This document shows, one piece after another, positions 61,490 to 64,000 of a DNA stretch of 64,000 nucleotides. The translations under genes were made by a program, and so were the position numbers. The stretch is from Undaria pinnatifida (Eukaryota > Sar > Phaeophyceae > Laminariales > Alariaceae). Under the pieces are notes generated by a model. That model saw nothing but the letters and a program-made list of their open reading frames with translations. It made no database searches and was not told the DNA's origin. The number at the start of each line of letters is the position of its first letter. The first letter of the stretch is position 1. The stretch is from contig JABAKD010000025.1 in NCBI GenBank assembly GCA_012845835.1, forward strand, positions 12,345,264 to 12,409,263. The letters run 5' to 3'.

Positions 61490-62071
61490 CACAAAACGAA
61501 AATCATCCTCGAAAGACGAGTTTTTGCTACAATGTACTGGTGGCAGTTTCCAGTTTTTCTTCCGGAGATGGCGTAGCCCCTTTACCCAAAATCGACGGAA
61601 ATACTGTAGGCAGTTCTTGTTTTGCGATATGAACATTTTGTATATCTAGGCCATGGGTCCGGTCATCGGATTGAACTTTCAGAATACTCAAAATCGGTTT
61701 TTGCGTGGGGTAAAATCCTTAATCCCAAATCGAGACGGGAAATGCCATTCTTGTTTCGCGATAAGAACATTTTGTATATCTAGGCCATGAGTTCGGCCAT
61801 CGGATTGAACTTTCAGAACGCTCAAAATCGGTTTTTGCGTGGGGTAATCCTCAACAACCCAAAATCGAGACGGGGAACGCTATTCTTGTTTTGCGATATG
61901 GACAATTTTGTATACCTTGGCCATGGGTTCGGTCATCGGATTGAACTTTCAGAAAGCTCAAAATCGGTTTTTGCGTGGCGTAATTCTTAACAACCCAAAT
62001 TCGACGGGAATAGGCCATTCTTGTTCTGCGATATGACTCTTGTTTTCAATACCTAGGCCATGGGCTTGGTC
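61490..62071. repeat. ~135-bp tandem repeat
   Basis: Four units, with the block 'ctaggccatgggttcggtcatcggattgaactttcag' at 61645, 61779, 61915 and (interrupted) 62052. Units share 'aaaatcggtttttgcgtggggtaa' and 'tgttttgcgatatgaacattttgtat'. The unit is related to the M1 interior, so this looks like a tandem expansion of part of an M1-like element. Confidence 0.9.
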
Positions 62072-62326
62072 GGCACATGCTACAACAGAGGTAGAAGTTT
62101 TCGTCTGAAATGTTTTCTTAATGATCGAGCTCCCTAACTCAAAACCGTCAGAAATAGGACATTTTTTTTTTTTGATGATTGATTATCGTTGTGTACCTAG
62201 GCCCCATGAGGTTTTCCATCCGGCATACAGCAGTTTTATTTTTCTCCAACTCAGTTTGGGTTAAGAAGGACATGCCTTGAGCTCCCAAATTAAGGAGCAC
62301 CTCTTCTATGTATCGTAGCACGCGTC
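62072..62326 (+). mobile_element. M1-family MITE inserted in a tandem repeat unit
   Basis: Starts GGCACATGCTACAACAGAGG, ends TATCGTAGCACGCGTC; flanked by GGTC on both sides (62068-62071, 62327-62330). The neighbouring uninterrupted units show the empty site (…gggttcGGTCatcggattgaac…), confirming insertion. 255 bp. Confidence 0.93.
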
Positions 62327-62514
62327 GGTCATCGGGTTAAACTCTCGGTATACTCAAATCAGTATGTTTTTTTTTTGTGCGGGGTAGACGCGCTCCTCAA
62401 GCAAAGATCCTCGGAAACAAAATGGCGCACGCGCCTTTTCTTTACCTGTACCAAGTGTCCTCAGCTACTGAGGAGCGTCCCGAATTTTTACACGTGCGAG
62501 GTGCGCCCCTAGGG

Positions 62515-62812
62515 TAGGGTTGCTTGTAGAAGCGTCCCACGGGAGGGATGCAGTAGAGAGTCCCTGAGCTCTTAACATGAGGAGGAGCTCGATATCCCAC
62601 CCGAAAGATAGATGACTTTCGAAGACGTTTGCTCCAGCAACCCGACCAAGCTTTTAGGCTACTCTGAAGTATATTCATAAAACGAAAGTATGCTCAAAAA
62701 GCTGCTTGGCTAACTAACCTCCGGTAGTTCCTCGCTTGAGGAGCTCAATCGGACAGGTACATTATTAGCTAATCCAACAACTGCAACCCCTACCATAGGA
62801 TGACTCCGTGGC
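62515..62812. mobile_element. M2-family MITE copy
   Basis: Left end 'gcgtcccacgggagggatgcag', right end 'caacccctaccataggatgac'. Interior 'ctgagctcttaacatgaggaggagctcgatatcccacccg' and 'cgcttgaggagctcaatcggacagg'. Confidence 0.82.
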
Positions 62813-63052
62813 ATAATATAGCATAATATATACTTCGAAGTATGTCGGGTACGCAACGTGACAGTCAGGGTAGTAGAGAGCCAACCCACGCTAAGGGGAT
62901 GCAGCAGCAGAAGAAGTTTCTGAGCTCCTTTGACACTGAAGATATCAATATATCAAACGCCGAAAAAGTGACTTCGCGCAGGAGCCCAGAGTGCTCCACT
63001 GTCCACAGACCACAACCATTTCTATGCGCTATTAATAGTTAAACAATTACAA

Positions 63053-63350
63053 GAGTCATCCTTCTTCTATATTATGCGGTAGAGGGGTTGTAGTAGTTGG
63101 ATTAACTAGTGATGTAACTGTCCGATTGAGAGCTCCTTAAGCGACGAGGAACTAACGGTTAATCATTATTAGTCAAGTACTTTCACCAGCAGTACGTTTT
63201 TTTTAGGACACTAAGGCCTAGAAGCTTAGTCGGGTTGAGTGCGCCGAACGAATGCCTACGACATCGTCCTTCGGGGGGTGAGCAATCGAGCTCCTCATAT
63301 ATGGGAGGAGCTCGGGGACTTTCTGTTGCACACCTACCGTGGAATGGCTC
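63053..63350. mobile_element. M2-family MITE copy
   Basis: Starts GAGTCATCCTTCTTCTATAT then …GCGGTAGAGGGGTTG, ends CACCTACCGTGGAATGGCTC. Interior 'cgggttgagtgcgccgaacgaatgcctacgacatcgtc' and 'gagctcctcatatatgggaggagctc'. Confidence 0.82.
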
Positions 63351-64000
63351 TGTGGTTTGGTGATATTATCATATACTCCGGAGTACTAACTTTGATACAC
63401 TACTACCCTGTTCCATACTTTTGAGGAGCTCAACCGCAACATTGCATATCAGAAACGGTCGGCCGTCGAAAAAAGTGCAATACACCTGTCGAAAATAGTG
63501 TAGGAAGAATCTACGCTGGACATTTAATTTACTCGCTTTTGCTGACATATCGGTACGAAACCGTAGAAAATACGAAAAATTATCTTCTTAGGTACTGGTG
63601 TACAATTCTATTAATAGTGCACACCAATGCAGTCCCCAATGTGCCCAATATATTGGTGCAGTCCACTACACTGGCTTCGAGCTCAGTCAGCATGACTTGA
63701 GTAAGAAACCACCCGGCCGGGGAATGATTACGTCGCGTTCTGCTTTTTTTTTATCACCCGGGGCGGTTTTCTGTGTGGTCGGGTGGTATCTAAGGGTATC
63801 CACAGGTGATAACGGAACCGTGTGGTTTGAGTGTTTGCTTTTGATGCCACGGGAAGGCGGGGGGGGAGGGAGGGTACTCATAATGTTGCTTGCCTTAATC
63901 TTTGTCTTGATCTTTGCCTTAGTCTTTTCGACCATTGACCGCGCATCCCTTCCGAGACGGAGCACTTTTCCTACTCCTGCTGTTTAAAATAGACGCCTCC
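63351..64000. other. No recognised gene
   Basis: 63400-63470 repeats 'tgaggagctcaaccg…cagaaacgg' from the M2 interior. 63580-63670 has short direct repeats 'ccaatgtgcccaatatattgg'. A G-rich run lies at 63855-63870. No convincing exon. Confidence 0.5.

Overview
This is a window of a nuclear genome from a photosynthetic eukaryote with long, GT-AG introns and very heavy repeat content. The best-supported lineage clue is the first exon at 13529-13936 (minus). It encodes a hydrophobic signal peptide ending in a Ser-Ser-Phe cleavage context, followed by a Ser/Thr/Pro/basic stretch. That is the bipartite plastid-targeting layout of algae with secondary red-type plastids. With the intron-rich genes and abundant CAG/CAA runs, this suggests a stramenopile alga, most likely a brown alga. 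The lineage call is an inference.

Two real genes were reconstructed by eye and lie head to head. (1) On the minus strand, 13936 down to 2664 and continuing off the left edge, is a plastid-targeted DUF819 (YjcL-like) multi-pass membrane protein. Five exons are recognised (13529-13936, 10308-10476, 7522-7687, 6415-6477, 2664-3011). Two connecting exons and the C-terminal part were not found. (2) On the plus strand, 16601 to about 27.3 kb, is a soluble ABC ATPase of the CAF16/ABCI family. Eight exons join in perfect phase and carry the Walker A, a variant signature (VSDGQ), Walker B and H-loop. About 2.6 kb separates the two start codons.

From 27.5 to 64 kb no complete gene could be recognised. 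It holds a few coding-like fragments (33.3-34.0, 38.1-38.35, 40.36-40.64, 41.6, 46.98-47.28, 52-55, 56.0-56.3, 60.3-60.9 kb) in a dense mosaic of miniature inverted-repeat elements, minisatellites and microsatellites.

Two patterns stand out. First, exon-intron junctions of at least two genes, and probably a third, are accompanied in the neighbouring intron by decayed tandem copies of the same junction (splice site plus the first or last tens of exon bases). In one case (26.79-27.25 kb) three copies of a terminal exon all retain acceptors and open frames. Second, four MITE-like families (called M1-M4 here) share one terminal signature, GA-N6-CYACGRTAG. Two of them show exact 4-bp target duplications. 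A fifth, tiny (82 bp) element inserts at TTAA, including inside M1 copies. No CRISPR, rRNA, tRNA or prokaryotic feature was seen.
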